From Streptomyces sp. SA15 (GTDB lineage: Bacteria; Actinomycetota; Actinomycetes; Streptomycetales; Streptomycetaceae), in NCBI RefSeq assembly GCF_002291145.1, contig NZ_NTGE01000099.1, forward strand, positions 62,001 to 126,000: 64,000 nt of DNA, written 5' to 3'. Position numbers and translations under genes: made by a program. The notes beneath the pieces are model-generated. The model did no database searches, was not told the origin of the DNA, and saw only the letters and a program-made list of their open reading frames with translations. Below are positions 1 through 8,746 of the stretch, one piece after another (the stretch's first letter is position 1; each line of letters begins with the position of its first letter).

Positions 1-188
1 TGCTCCGTGGCGGGTCTGCTGGTCACCCGCAAAATCCTGCCACATCGCACTGACAGCAGGGCTGCCGAACAGTCCCCAAGCGGCCAGAAGGCGCAGGGGG
101 GAGTTGAAGGTGGGGATACTCGTGTCAGACCCAGGTGGTCGGACTTTCGGCTGATCCGCAGGCCGACACCAGCGACCAGGAAGGCGAC

Positions 189-239
189 ATGAACCCACTC
201 CCGACAGAGCGCCCCGCACAGCCGGAGGTCGCGGCATGA
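189..239 (+). CDS. Possible 16-residue leader peptide ahead of the aminotransferase
   Basis: A 16-codon ORF (MNPLPTERPAQPEVAA) starts with ATG about 4 nt after a strong Shine-Dalgarno run (AGGAAGG, near 178-184). Its TGA overlaps the ATG of the next gene (ATGA at 236-239). The aminotransferase has its own GGAGG at 224-228, inside this ORF, so the two could be translationally coupled. No regulatory residue run (for example repeated Trp, His or Leu) is seen, so classic attenuation is not supported. It may be a chance ORF; the good ribosome site and exact stop-start overlap are the only reasons to list it. Confidence 0.35.
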   Translation: MNPLPTERPAQPEVAA

Positions 240-1420
240 GGATCTCGCAGCGCGCCCAGGCCGTCGCCCCGTTCTACGCGATGGAGTTCGGCAAGCACGC
301 CGCCGCCCTGGAGGCCCAGGGGCATCACGTCGTCAGACTCAACCTCGGCGAACCGGACTTCGGCGCGCCCCCGGCCGTCCTGGAGGCGATACGCGAGGTC
401 ATGGACGGACGGCCCATGACCTACACGGCCGCACTGGGGCTGCCCGCCCTGAGAGAGGCGATCGCGCGGTTCTACCTCGACCGGCACGGCGTCGAGGTCG
501 ATCCGGCTCGGGTCGTCGTGACCGCGGGTGCCTCCGCCGCCCTGGTGCTGGGTACCGCCGCCCTCGTCGACCCGGGTGACGAGGTGCTCATCGCCGACCC
601 GTCGTATCCCTGCAACCGGCAGATCGTCGAGAGCTTCGGCGCCCGCGTCACTCTCGTCCCCGCCGGTGCCGAGAGCCGCTATCAGCTGGACGCGGCGTCC
701 GTGCGGTCGTACTGGACGGACCGGACGCGCGGGATCATGGTCGCCACTCCGTCGAACCCGACCGGCACCTCGGTTCCGGCGGACGAGCTGGCCGCGATCT
801 GCGACCTCGCGCGCGAGCGCGATGCCTGGCGCATCGTCGACGAGATCTACCTCGACCTGAGCGACCACGACGACTACGACGAGCAGGACCGGCCGCCTCG
901 CAGCGCCCTCTCGCTCGACCCCGACGCCGTCGTCATCAACAGCTTCTCGAAGTACTTCGGGATGACCGGCTGGCGGCTCGGCTGGTGCGTCGTCCCCGAG
1001 CCCCTCGTGCCGGCGCTGGAACGCCTGGCCCAGAACTACTTCCTCTGCGCCTCCGCTCCCGCCCAGCACGCCGCGCTCGCCTGCTTCGCCCCCGAGTCCC
1101 TCGCGGTCTGCGAGGCCCGCCGCGTCGAGTTCGGCCGGCGGCGCGCGCTCGTCCTCGACGGCCTGGCGCGGATCGGGCTGCCGGTTCCTGTGCCGCCGGA
1201 CGGCGCGTTCTATGTGTACTTCGACGTCAGCGGGACCGGGCTGACGTCCTGGCAGTTCTGCGAACGCGCGCTCCAGGAGGCGCACGTCGCGCTCACTCCG
1301 GGCAGGGACTTCGGCGCGCATACGGCGGACACGCACGTCCGGCTGTCGTATGCGGCGTCGGCCGACGACCTTCGTGAAGGCATCGCCCGGCTCGGGAAGT
1401 TCGTCGCCGCTCTCAAGTGA
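236..1420 (+). CDS. PLP-dependent aminotransferase, class I/II (fold type I)
   Basis: This 394-residue protein is a cytosolic fold-type I aminotransferase. The N-terminus carries the family signature NLGEPDFGAP. The substrate and cofactor motif SNPTGT lies near residues 178-183, and SFSKYFGMTGWRLGW holds the Schiff-base lysine, K239. The conserved C-terminal arginine that binds the substrate carboxylate is in THVRLSYA. Length matches the aspartate/aromatic aminotransferase group, but the amino-acid substrate cannot be read from sequence. The ATG is chosen because GGAGG lies 7 nt upstream. The gene ends 11 bp from the end of the next gene, which is on the opposite strand. Confident as an aminotransferase, unsure of substrate. 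Confidence 0.95.
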   Translation: MRISQRAQAVAPFYAMEFGKHAAALEAQGHHVVRLNLGEPDFGAPPAVLEAIREVMDGRPMTYTAALGLPALREAIARFYLDRHGVEVDPARVVVTAGASAALVLGTAALVDPGDEVLIADPSYPCNRQIVESFGARVTLVPAGAESRYQLDAASVRSYWTDRTRGIMVATPSNPTGTSVPADELAAICDLARERDAWRIVDEIYLDLSDHDDYDEQDRPPRSALSLDPDAVVINSFSKYFGMTGWRLGWCVVPEPLVPALERLAQNYFLCASAPAQHAALACFAPESLAVCEARRVEFGRRRALVLDGLARIGLPVPVPPDGAFYVYFDVSGTGLTSWQFCERALQEAHVALTPGRDFGAHTADTHVRLSYAASADDLREGIARLGKFVAALK

Positions 1421-1431
1421 TCCTGTGATCC

Positions 1432-1773
1432 TCAGGCGCTGGGCGCCGCGTGCGCGGATGACCCGCGGTTGCCGCGGATCGTGCGGGCGAGCGCGCCCAG
1501 GGCGACGGCGTTCACGAGTGCGGCGAGTGCGATTTCCGCATAGAAGAGGGCACCCGTGGACAGCGATTCGGGCAGCGCTACGAACAGCAGGCTCAGGGGA
1601 GCCGTCAGGAACAGCGGCCAGACCCCGGCCAGGGAGGCGTCGGCGTGGGTGACGAACAGGTCGTCGTAGAGGGCGAAACCGCTCGCGAGGACGACCGCGG
1701 CCAGGTAGCAGCGGGACAGCCAGTTGTCCGTGGCCAGGGCGAGCAGGGCACGGCTGCGACGGGAGGAGCTCAC
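1432..1773 (-). CDS. Small three-helix membrane protein, SCO4225-like
   Basis: This 113-residue protein has three hydrophobic stretches, at about residues 22-41, 50-68 and 74-97. Short basic ends (SSSRRSR at the start, RTIRGNRG near the end) fit a small polytopic membrane protein. I believe it matches the Streptomyces family named after SCO4225, whose function is unknown; this is memory of the family, not a search. No catalytic motif is visible. A perfect palindrome about 108 bp upstream (1881-1896) may be its operator. It converges on the aminotransferase. Confidence 0.7.
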   Translation of the reverse strand: MSSSRRSRALLALATDNWLSRCYLAAVVLASGFALYDDLFVTHADASLAGVWPLFLTAPLSLLFVALPESLSTGALFYAEIALAALVNAVALGALARTIRGNRGSSAHAAPSA

Positions 1774-1880
1774 GGTGTTCTCCGATCAGTCGGATGAGTC
1801 GGCGCCCTACCGGCCGGTGTGGCCGGACGGTGTGCCGGAGGGGCAGTCATCACGATGTCGGGTGCCCACGCGGCTCGGCA

Positions 1881-1896
1881 TGAGTAGCGCTACTCA
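1881..1896. promoter_or_regulatory. Perfect 16-bp palindrome, candidate operator
   Basis: TGAGTAGCGCTACTCA equals its own reverse complement over all 16 bases. It sits about 108 bp upstream of the SCO4225-like gene and 350 bp upstream of the STAND NTPase gene. A dimeric repressor or activator is the simplest reading. No regulator gene lies next to it. Confidence 0.5.
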
Positions 1897-1924
1897 AACG
1901 CGGCTGAGGAAGTCAGCCGGAACG

Positions 1925-1970
1925 GATGAGGTCCGGAAGCGGGAACCGATGAGGTCCGGAACCGGGAACC
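1925..1970. repeat. 23-bp tandem duplication
   Basis: Two adjacent 23-bp units (1925-1947 and 1948-1970) begin GATGAGGTCCGGAA and differ at one base, so the duplication looks recent. It lies between the palindrome and the large hairpin in the intergenic region. Confidence 0.8.
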
Positions 1971-1988
1971 GACGGTCCGCCGCCGCTT

Positions 1989-2032
1989 CGTTCGGCGCCG
2001 GTCCCTCCCCTCGTGGGGACCGGTGCCGAACG
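1989..2032. terminator. Strong hairpin, possible terminator
   Basis: A 17-bp stem (1989-2005 with 2016-2032, one wobble pair) closes a 10-nt loop. It has no T-run, which is common for Streptomyces terminators. No gene reads directly into it, so it may insulate the NTPase gene from upstream transcription, or serve another RNA role. Confidence 0.5.
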
Positions 2033-2245
2033 GTGCAGGCGGCGTGGTGAGCGGGATCCCCGGGCGCTGCGCCGGCGGGACGTCCGGCGGCTCCCGGTGG
2101 GTCGCTGCTGCTACTAGATCCTGCCAGCCGGCGTGCACACGGAGGAGGTTCCGGTGTCCGGAGAGAGCCTTCTTCGCAGGTCAGCCATATAAAGTGGGTT
2201 TTCCGGTCCGGATGTCCAAGTGCGGGTGAAGTAAGGGGTGGAGGC

Positions 2246-5200
2246 TTGAGTTCCGATTCAGGAGCACGCACGGCCTTCGCGGAACGCCTCGCGCTGCTGT
2301 ACAGCGAGGCGGGCAACCCTCCCCTCAAACGGGTGTCCGAAGCGGTCGTCCGGCTGCAGCGGGTCGATGAGCGGGGGCGGCCGGTACGGGTGTCGGCGCA
2401 GCGGATCAGCGACTGGCGGCGGGCGAAGAACGTGCCCGCGCAGTTCGCCGCCCTGGCCGCCGTACTGCACGTCCTGATCCCCCTGGCGCGGCGCGCGCGG
2501 CCCACGCCCGTGTCCACGGGTCTGTACGACCTGACGCGGTGGCAGCGTCTGTGGGAGCGCGCGGTGGCCGATCCGGTCGCCGGCGAGCAGCCCACGCCCT
2601 CCGCGGAGGAGGAGCAGCAGCAGCAGTCCGCCGCCGCCCTCGGGGTGTGCCCCTATCGAGGGCTGGCGTCCTACCGTCAGCAGGACGCCCGCTGGTTCTT
2701 CGGCCGGGAACGGAGCACGGACGCCCTCATCGCCCAGCTGCGCGCGGCGGAGCCGACGGGCGGCCTGGTCATGCTCGTGGGCGCCTCGGGCGCGGGAAAG
2801 TCCTCCGTGCTGAACGCCGGTTTGGTGCCCGCCCTGCGCAACGGCGCGCTCGGGGACAACGGACTCGGGGACACCAGAGGCGACGAGCACAGCCCGCCGA
2901 GCGAAGTGCTCCAACTCGTGCCGGGCGGCGACCCGGTCAAGGAGCTGATCCGTCGTATCCCCGAGCTCGCACCCGCCGTCTCCGCCCTGGAGGAGGGGGC
3001 GGCCGACGCCGATGACGCGGTGCGGGACGCCGTCTGTGCCTGGGCGACCCGCGAGAACCCCTCCCCCGGCCGGCCGGTCGTCATCGTGGACCAGTTCGAG
3101 GAAGCGTTCACCCTCTGCTCCGACGAGACGGACCGGCGCACGTTCGTCCAGCTCCTGCACGCCGCGTGCACCCCCGCCGCCCCCGGCGAACCGCCCCCCG
3201 TGCTCGTGGTCCTCGGCATACGCGCCGACTTCTATGAGCAGTGCCTCGGCTATTCCGAACTGGCCGACGCGCTGCAGCACCGGCACATGGTGCTGGGCCC
3301 GCTCACCACCGCGGAGCTGCGCGAGGCGGTGACCGGCCCCGCGAAGGCCGTAGGGCTGGAACTCGAACCGGGGCTGGCGGAGTTGATCGTCCGTGAGGTG
3401 AGCGCCGACGGGCCGCGCGGGGCGCACGACGCCGGAGTGCTGCCGCTGCTCTCCCACGCGCTGCTCGCCACCTGGCAGCGACGCAAGGGCGGACGGCTGA
3501 CGCTGGCCGGCTACCGCGCGGCGGGCGGCATCCAGGGAGCGGTGGCGGCGACCGCCGAGCGGGCCTGGTCCAGCCTGGACCCGCCGGCCCGTACGGCAGC
3601 CCGGCTGCTCCTGCTCAGGCTGGTCCGGCTGGGCGAGGACACCCAGGCCACCCGCAGGCGGGGGACGCGGCGTCAGCTGGCGGCCGAGTCGACGGATCCT
3701 GGCAAGACGGAGGAGTCGCTCGAGGCGCTGGTGCAGGCCCGGCTGGTGACGCTCGACGCGGACACCGTGGAGATCACCCATGAGGCGCTGCTGCACGCCT
3801 GGCCGCGGCTGCGCGACTGGATCGAGGAGAACCGCAACGACCATCTGCTGCGCCAGCGGCTGGAGGAGGACGGCCGGGCCTGGGAGGGCTCGAACCGCGA
3901 CTCGTCGCTGCTCTACCGGGGCTCGCGGCTGGAACAGGCCCACACCTGGGCGAAGACCGCCGGTGACACCTTCCTGACCCGCAGCGCGGTGGAGTTCCTG
4001 GCCGCTTCGGTCCGGCTGCGCAGGCGGACCGTGTGGATCAGCCGCGGTGCGGTGGCGGCTCTGGTCGTCCTGTCGATGGTGGCGGTCGTCGCGGCGGTGG
4101 TGGCATGGCAGGAGCGGGACGACGCCGTGTTCGAGCAGGTCGTCGCCGAGGCCGATCGTGTCCAGTACACGGATCCGTCGCTGTCGGCCCAGCTGGACCT
4201 GGTGGCGCACCGCCTGCGCCCCGGCGACGAGGGCACGAACAGCCGATTGATCTCGATCGTCAACGCGCCGCTGGCCACGCCGCTGCGTGGCCACACCGGC
4301 GCCGTCTACCTGACCTCGTTCAGCCCGGACGGACGGACCCTGGCCACCGCCAGCTACGACCGGACCGTACGCCTGTGGGACGTGAGCGACCCGTCCCGCC
4401 CCACGCCTGAGGGCAAGCCCCTCACCGGCCACACGAGCTGGGTGAGCAGCGCGGTGTTCAGCCCGGACGGCCGCACCCTCGCCAGCGCGGCGGACGACGG
4501 CACGGTCCGGCTGTGGGACGTACGGGATCCCCGCCGACCGCGCTCGCTCGGCGCGCCCCTGACCGGCCATCACGGCACGATCTACCTGGTCGCGTTCAGC
4601 CCGGACGGGCGGACGCTGGCCTCCGCCGGCGAGGACCGGACCGTACGGCTGTGGGACGTGGCCGACCCGGACCGGCCGAAGGCGATCGATGCGCTGACCG
4701 GCCACACCGCCGCCGTGCGCTCGGTGGCGTTCAGCCCCGACGGGCGGACGCTGGCGGCCGGGGGCGACGACGACACGGTCCGGCTGTGGAACGTGGCCGA
4801 GCCGGGCCGGGCGAAGGCGCTCGGTACGTTGACCGGGCACACGGACCTGGTGCACTCCGTGGCGTTCAGCCCCGACGGGCGGACCCTCGCCAGCGGCGGC
4901 GCGGACGACACCGTACGGCTGTGGGACGTGGCCGATCCCGCGCGCGCGGCGCCGATCGGCTCGCCGCTCACCGGCCACACGGGGCCCATCTGGTCCGTGG
5001 CCTTCAGCCCCGACGGGAGCACGCTCGCCGCCGCCAGCGCGGACAGCACGGCGAGCCTGTGGAACGTCAGCGACCCGGCCTACCCCTCGCAGGTCGGCGA
5101 GCCGCTCGCCGGGGCCAGCGGGGAGATGTACGCGCTGGGCTTCAGCCCCGACGGCCGGACCCTCGCCACCGGCAGCGGCGACAGCAAGGTCCGCCTGTGG

Positions 5201-6253
5201 TCGATACCGACGTCGGACATGATCGGCCGCAGCGGGGCGTTCCGCCCGGACGGGCGGGTGCTGGCCACGGCCGCGCGCGACGGCCGCGTCCGGCTGTGGA
5301 ACGTGGACAGCCCCGGCCGGCCCGTCGCGCTGAACGCGGCGTTCATGCCCGGGGACGGTGGCCAGCGTTCGCTGGTGTTCTCCCCCGACGGCCGCACGCT
5401 CGCGGTGCTGACGGGCAGCCGGGCGGTGCATCTGTGGAACGTCAGCGACCCGGCCCGACCGGTCCCCTACGGGCCGCCCCTCGCCCTGCGGACCCGGTTC
5501 ATGGGCCCCGACGCGCTGGCGTACAGCCCGGACGGGCGCACCCTGGCCACCGCCTACGACGACCGCACCATCCAGCTGTGGAACGTCGGCGACCCGGCTC
5601 GGGTGACCCGGCTCGGCGCGCCGCTCACCGGCCACAAGGGCTACGTCAACTCCCTTGTCTTCAGCCGGGACGGCCACACGCTGGCCAGCGGCAGCGCGGA
5701 CGGCACCATCCAGCTGTGGAACGTGACCGACCCGGCGCGTACCGCCCGGCTCGGCGCACCCCTCAAGGGGCACTCCGGACCCGTCAACGCGCTCGCCTAC
5801 AGCCCGGACGGCGACACGCTGGCCAGCGGCAGCGACGACGACACGGTCCGGCTGTGGAACCTCACCGAGCCCGCGGAGGCGAGCCGGCTGGGCTCCCCGC
5901 TCACGGGCCACACCGAGGCGGTCGTGTCGCTGACGTTCAGCCAGGACGGCCACACCCTGGCCAGCGGCGGCAACGACAACACCGTCCGGCTGTGGAACGT
6001 CGGCGACCCGGCCGAGGCCGGGCCCATCGGTCAGTCGATGAGCCCGAACGCCAAGACGGGCAACTTCCTGTCGTTCAGCCCCAAGAGCCACCTGATCGGG
6101 GTGTCCAGCGGCACCGACACGGTCCGGCTGTGGAACCTGGACGTCGACACGGCCGTCCGCCGCATCTGCTCGACCACCCGGGGCGTGCTGACACCGGAGA
6201 AGTGGCAGGAGTACCTGCCGCGTCTTTCGTACGAGCCCCCGTGCAGCGAGTGA
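2246..6253 (+). CDS. HTH-nSTAND1-WD40 NTPase with 14 WD repeats
   Basis: This is a 1335-residue STAND-class protein. Residues 1-110 hold a small helical, HTH-like region common at the start of Streptomyces members (FAERLALLYSEAGNPPL). The nSTAND1 NTPase starts at CPYRGLASY (about 135), with Walker A GASGAGKS at 179-186 and a Walker B-like VVIVDQFEEA. A winged-helix-like part follows, then one membrane helix at about 597-620. From about 680 there are 14 WD repeats of the form FSPDGRTLASGSxDxTVRLWNV, enough for two seven-blade propellers. The C-terminal tail WQEYLPRLSYEPPC resembles the tail of the caspase-STAND protein at 43608-48422. The TTG start is the best available but GGAGG is very close to it, so the start is unsure. 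It probably senses a ligand through the propellers; the effector part is not obvious. Confidence 0.9.
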   Translation: MSSDSGARTAFAERLALLYSEAGNPPLKRVSEAVVRLQRVDERGRPVRVSAQRISDWRRAKNVPAQFAALAAVLHVLIPLARRARPTPVSTGLYDLTRWQRLWERAVADPVAGEQPTPSAEEEQQQQSAAALGVCPYRGLASYRQQDARWFFGRERSTDALIAQLRAAEPTGGLVMLVGASGAGKSSVLNAGLVPALRNGALGDNGLGDTRGDEHSPPSEVLQLVPGGDPVKELIRRIPELAPAVSALEEGAADADDAVRDAVCAWATRENPSPGRPVVIVDQFEEAFTLCSDETDRRTFVQLLHAACTPAAPGEPPPVLVVLGIRADFYEQCLGYSELADALQHRHMVLGPLTTAELREAVTGPAKAVGLELEPGLAELIVREVSADGPRGAHDAGVLPLLSHALLATWQRRKGGRLTLAGYRAAGGIQGAVAATAERAWSSLDPPARTAARLLLLRLVRLGEDTQATRRRGTRRQLAAESTDPGKTEESLEALVQARLVTLDADTVEITHEALLHAWPRLRDWIEENRNDHLLRQRLEEDGRAWEGSNRDSSLLYRGSRLEQAHTWAKTAGDTFLTRSAVEFLAASVRLRRRTVWISRGAVAALVVLSMVAVVAAVVAWQERDDAVFEQVVAEADRVQYTDPSLSAQLDLVAHRLRPGDEGTNSRLISIVNAPLATPLRGHTGAVYLTSFSPDGRTLATASYDRTVRLWDVSDPSRPTPEGKPLTGHTSWVSSAVFSPDGRTLASAADDGTVRLWDVRDPRRPRSLGAPLTGHHGTIYLVAFSPDGRTLASAGEDRTVRLWDVADPDRPKAIDALTGHTAAVRSVAFSPDGRTLAAGGDDDTVRLWNVAEPGRAKALGTLTGHTDLVHSVAFSPDGRTLASGGADDTVRLWDVADPARAAPIGSPLTGHTGPIWSVAFSPDGSTLAAASADSTASLWNVSDPAYPSQVGEPLAGASGEMYALGFSPDGRTLATGSGDSKVRLWSIPTSDMIGRSGAFRPDGRVLATAARDGRVRLWNVDSPGRPVALNAAFMPGDGGQRSLVFSPDGRTLAVLTGSRAVHLWNVSDPARPVPYGPPLALRTRFMGPDALAYSPDGRTLATAYDDRTIQLWNVGDPARVTRLGAPLTGHKGYVNSLVFSRDGHTLASGSADGTIQLWNVTDPARTARLGAPLKGHSGPVNALAYSPDGDTLASGSDDDTVRLWNLTEPAEASRLGSPLTGHTEAVVSLTFSQDGHTLASGGNDNTVRLWNVGDPAEAGPIGQSMSPNAKTGNFLSFSPKSHLIGVSSGTDTVRLWNLDVDTAVRRICSTTRGVLTPEKWQEYLPRLSYEPPCSE

Positions 6254-6362
6254 TGAACGACCGGGCAGCGAGGGACGGGGGCAGTGATCCCGATCACATG
6301 TCGCCGGTGCGGCTGAGCAGTCTGCTCCCGTCGCACCAGCGGCGTTGTTAGTCTTGGCGACA

Positions 6363-6402
6363 GCCCGATCGCTGGTGCATCCCCCGTCGCCAGCGGTCGG
6401 GC
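6363..6402 (+). terminator. Hairpin after the STAND NTPase gene
   Basis: A 13-bp stem (6363-6375 with 6390-6402, one wobble pair) closes a 14-nt loop about 110 bp after the NTPase stop codon and before the glycosyltransferase gene. No T-run follows. It probably ends or attenuates the NTPase transcript. Confidence 0.6.
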
Positions 6403-6443
6403 CCTTGTGTGTCCTGGTGTCCTCAGGGGGTGGGAGTACGGCC

Positions 6444-7208
6444 ATGACCCGAAGCATCTGCGTCGTCACCGCCGTCCACGCCCCCTCGGCCCCGTTCCTC
6501 CAGGACGCCTACAAATCGCTGTGCGCCCAGGAGTTACCGGACGGCTGGGAGTGGCACTGGGTGATCCAGGAGGACGGGCGGACGGACGCCGTCGCCCCGC
6601 ACGTCCCCGACGACACCCGGGTGACCTTCCGGCAGGGCCGGCCCGGCGGACCCGGCGTCGCCCGCACGATCGCGCTCGCGCAGGCCGAGGGCGAGTACGT
6701 GAAGGTCCTGGACGCCGACGACCAGCTCGCGCCGGGCGCGCTGGCCCGTGACCTGGCCGCCCTCGAGGGCGACCGCACGCTCGGGTGGGCGACCTCACGC
6801 GTCCTCGACCACCTGCCGGACGGCTCGAAGGTCGGCTTCGCCGGCGATCCCGACCACGGTCCGATCGAGCCCGGAGCCGTACTCGACCACTGGACGGCGA
6901 ACGACTTCCGCGCGCCGGTCCACCCGGCGACCCTCTGTGTACGCCGGGATCTCCTGGTCGCCCTCGGCGGCTGGATGGCGCTGCCGGCCTCCGAGGACAC
7001 GGGTCTGCTGCTGGCGCTGAACTCCGTCAGCCGCGGCTGGTTCTCGGCGGAGGTCGGCCTCCTCTACCGCAAGTGGGAGGGCCAGGTCACCGGCCAGGCC
7101 GCGCATGTGGACGCGGCCGAGCGGCGGGCGAGGATGGCCGTGGTGGAGGCGAGGGCACGGGCGCTTGCGTCCATGCGGTGGCACCATCCGGACAGGCTCC
7201 AGGGCTGA
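6444..7208 (+). CDS. Glycosyltransferase family 2 protein
   Basis: This 254-residue protein has the GT-A fold pattern of family 2 glycosyltransferases. The N-terminal strand is SICVVTAVHA. The nucleotide- and metal-binding DXD is D90-A-D92 in VKVLDADDQL, and WMALPASEDTGLLLAL matches the ED acceptor-side motif. It would transfer a sugar from a nucleotide donor in the cytosol; donor and acceptor cannot be told. The ATG at 6444 is chosen over an earlier TTG at 6345 because a GGGGGTGGGAG run sits just upstream of it and the extra 33 residues have no family character. It is isolated between a terminator and a convergent amidohydrolase gene only 3 bp away. Confidence 0.85.
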   Translation: MTRSICVVTAVHAPSAPFLQDAYKSLCAQELPDGWEWHWVIQEDGRTDAVAPHVPDDTRVTFRQGRPGGPGVARTIALAQAEGEYVKVLDADDQLAPGALARDLAALEGDRTLGWATSRVLDHLPDGSKVGFAGDPDHGPIEPGAVLDHWTANDFRAPVHPATLCVRRDLLVALGGWMALPASEDTGLLLALNSVSRGWFSAEVGLLYRKWEGQVTGQAAHVDAAERRARMAVVEARARALASMRWHHPDRLQG

Positions 7209-7211
7209 GCG

Positions 7212-8450
7212 TCAGGCAATGGCTTGCGCCTTACGCCCCTCGTCGAACGGCAGTTCCAGCATGCGGATGGCGTTGCCGCGCAGCAGCTTGTAGGCCACCT
7301 CCTCGGAGAGACCGCCCACGTGGTCGGCGGCCACCTGCTTCGTGTGCGGCCACGTCGAGTCGACGTGCGGGTAGTCGGTCTCGAAGGTCGCGTTGTCCAC
7401 GCCCACGGTCTCGATCGCCTCGATGCCGTGCTTGTCGCGGAAGAAGCAGCAGAAGATCTGCCGGTAGTAGTACGTCGAGGGCGGCTCCGGAATCAGATCC
7501 TTGACGCCGCCCCACGCCCGGTGCTCCTCCCACACGTCGTCGGCGCGCTCCAGGGCGTACGGGATCCAGCCCATCTGCCCCTCGCTGTAGGCCAGCTTCA
7601 GCCGCGGGAACTTCACCAGGACACCCGAGAAGAGGAAGTCCATCATCGACGCCATGGCGTTGTTGAAGCTCAGCGAGGCCTGGACGGCGGGGGGAGCGTC
7701 GGGCGACGCCGCCGGCATCTGGGACGACGACCCGATGTGCATGTTCACGACCGTGCCGGTCTCCTCGCACGCCGCGAAGAACGGGTCCCAGTATCCGCTG
7801 TGGATCGACGGCAGCCCCAGGTACGTCGGAATCTCGCTGAAGGTCACCGCCCGTACGCCCCGCGCCGCGTTGCGCCGGATCTCCGCGACGGCCAGGTCCA
7901 CGTCCCACAGGGGGATGAGACACAGCGGGATGAGCCGCCCGCCGCTGTCGCCGCACCACTCCTCGACCATCCAGTCGTTGTAGGCGCGGACGCACGCAAG
8001 GCCGACCTCCTTGTCCTTGGCCTCCGCGAAGGTCTGCCCGCAGAACCTCGGGAAGGTCGGGAAGCACAGCGAGGCCTCGACATGGTTGAGATCCATGTCC
8101 TCCAGCCGCGCCTTGGGGTCCCAGCAGCCCCGCCGCATCTGCTCCCGGGTGATCCCGTCGAGGGTCATCTCGTCCCGGGAGAAGCCGACGGCCGCGATGA
8201 TGCGCTTGTACGGGAAGATCTCGCCCTCGTACTCCCACCAGTCGGTGATCTGCCCCTCCGGATCGGTGGTGAAACGGTACTTCCCCCCGACGTACGCGAG
8301 TTCGCCGATGCCCGCGGTGAAGGGCTTCGGCCCCTTGTCCCGGTACTTGGCCGGAAGCCACGCCTCGAAGAGGTGCGCGGGTTCGATCACGTGGTCGTCC
8401 ACGCTGATGACCCTGGGGAGATCTGCCGCACTGCTCACGGTACTGGCCAC
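7212..8450 (-). CDS. Amidohydrolase family protein (metal-dependent TIM barrel)
   Basis: This protein of about 412 residues is an amidohydrolase_2-type TIM-barrel hydrolase or decarboxylase. The metal-binding start is VISVDDHVIEP, with later conserved pieces VNMHIGSSSQ, KLAYSEGQMGWIPY and FETDYPHVDSTWP. The last supplies the catalytic acid-base Asp/His region. Relatives act on aromatic carboxylates or amides; the substrate here is unknown. I place the start at the GTG at 8450 because AGGGGGC lies 6-7 nt upstream. An ATG at 8504 would add 18 residues but has a poor ribosome site, and a GTG at 8438 is also possible. No operon partner is visible. Confidence 0.88.
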   Translation of the reverse strand: MASTVSSAADLPRVISVDDHVIEPAHLFEAWLPAKYRDKGPKPFTAGIGELAYVGGKYRFTTDPEGQITDWWEYEGEIFPYKRIIAAVGFSRDEMTLDGITREQMRRGCWDPKARLEDMDLNHVEASLCFPTFPRFCGQTFAEAKDKEVGLACVRAYNDWMVEEWCGDSGGRLIPLCLIPLWDVDLAVAEIRRNAARGVRAVTFSEIPTYLGLPSIHSGYWDPFFAACEETGTVVNMHIGSSSQMPAASPDAPPAVQASLSFNNAMASMMDFLFSGVLVKFPRLKLAYSEGQMGWIPYALERADDVWEEHRAWGGVKDLIPEPPSTYYYRQIFCCFFRDKHGIEAIETVGVDNATFETDYPHVDSTWPHTKQVAADHVGGLSEEVAYKLLRGNAIRMLELPFDEGRKAQAIA

Positions 8451-8746
8451 GCCTTGCCCCCTACTGCCTGCCGATGCGCCGGCTGTTGTCTCCGGCGGAC
8501 TCATCCGACTCGTTTGTCCTACTCACTATCTGACGATCCATCAGATTCAGCGTAGGGGGAGGGTGCCACGGCAGCAATACGCGGCGCCTTGATCGTGGCG
8601 GTGTGGGCACTCCGGCGCCCACGGGTGACGGGTGTCGACTAGGCTGGATCGGCTGCGGCACCCCCCACCTCACCCACGTCACCGTGGCGTGTTGCGCCTG
8701 CGGCGGTCGATCGTCTTATGGCATACGGCATGAGGATGAAACACAG

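Larger units (their letters stand above)
1774..2245. other. Intergenic region between two divergent genes, no gene seen
   Basis: This 472-bp stretch separates the small membrane protein gene (minus) from the STAND NTPase gene (plus). No credible coding sequence was found on either strand. It holds a perfect 16-bp palindrome, a 23-bp tandem duplication and a 17-bp-stem hairpin, each listed separately. An AT-rich patch (CATATAAAG, near 2187-2195) may be part of the NTPase promoter, but no good -35 was found. Confidence 0.7.

Noticed and set aside
125..1336. A 403-codon minus-strand frame across the aminotransferase gene
   Set aside because: It is a G+C-driven antisense frame with no family motifs, while the plus strand has all aminotransferase signatures.
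2180..2200. CATATAAAG as a -10 box for the STAND gene
   Set aside because: It is attractive in a G+C-rich genome, but no matching -35 at the right distance was seen, so it was not listed as a promoter.
2258..6469. A 1403-codon open frame on the minus strand across the STAND gene
   Set aside because: It is the antisense of a repetitive, very G+C-rich gene and reads as Arg/Gly/Ala/Pro-rich sequence with no family pattern. The plus strand has clear NTPase and WD motifs.
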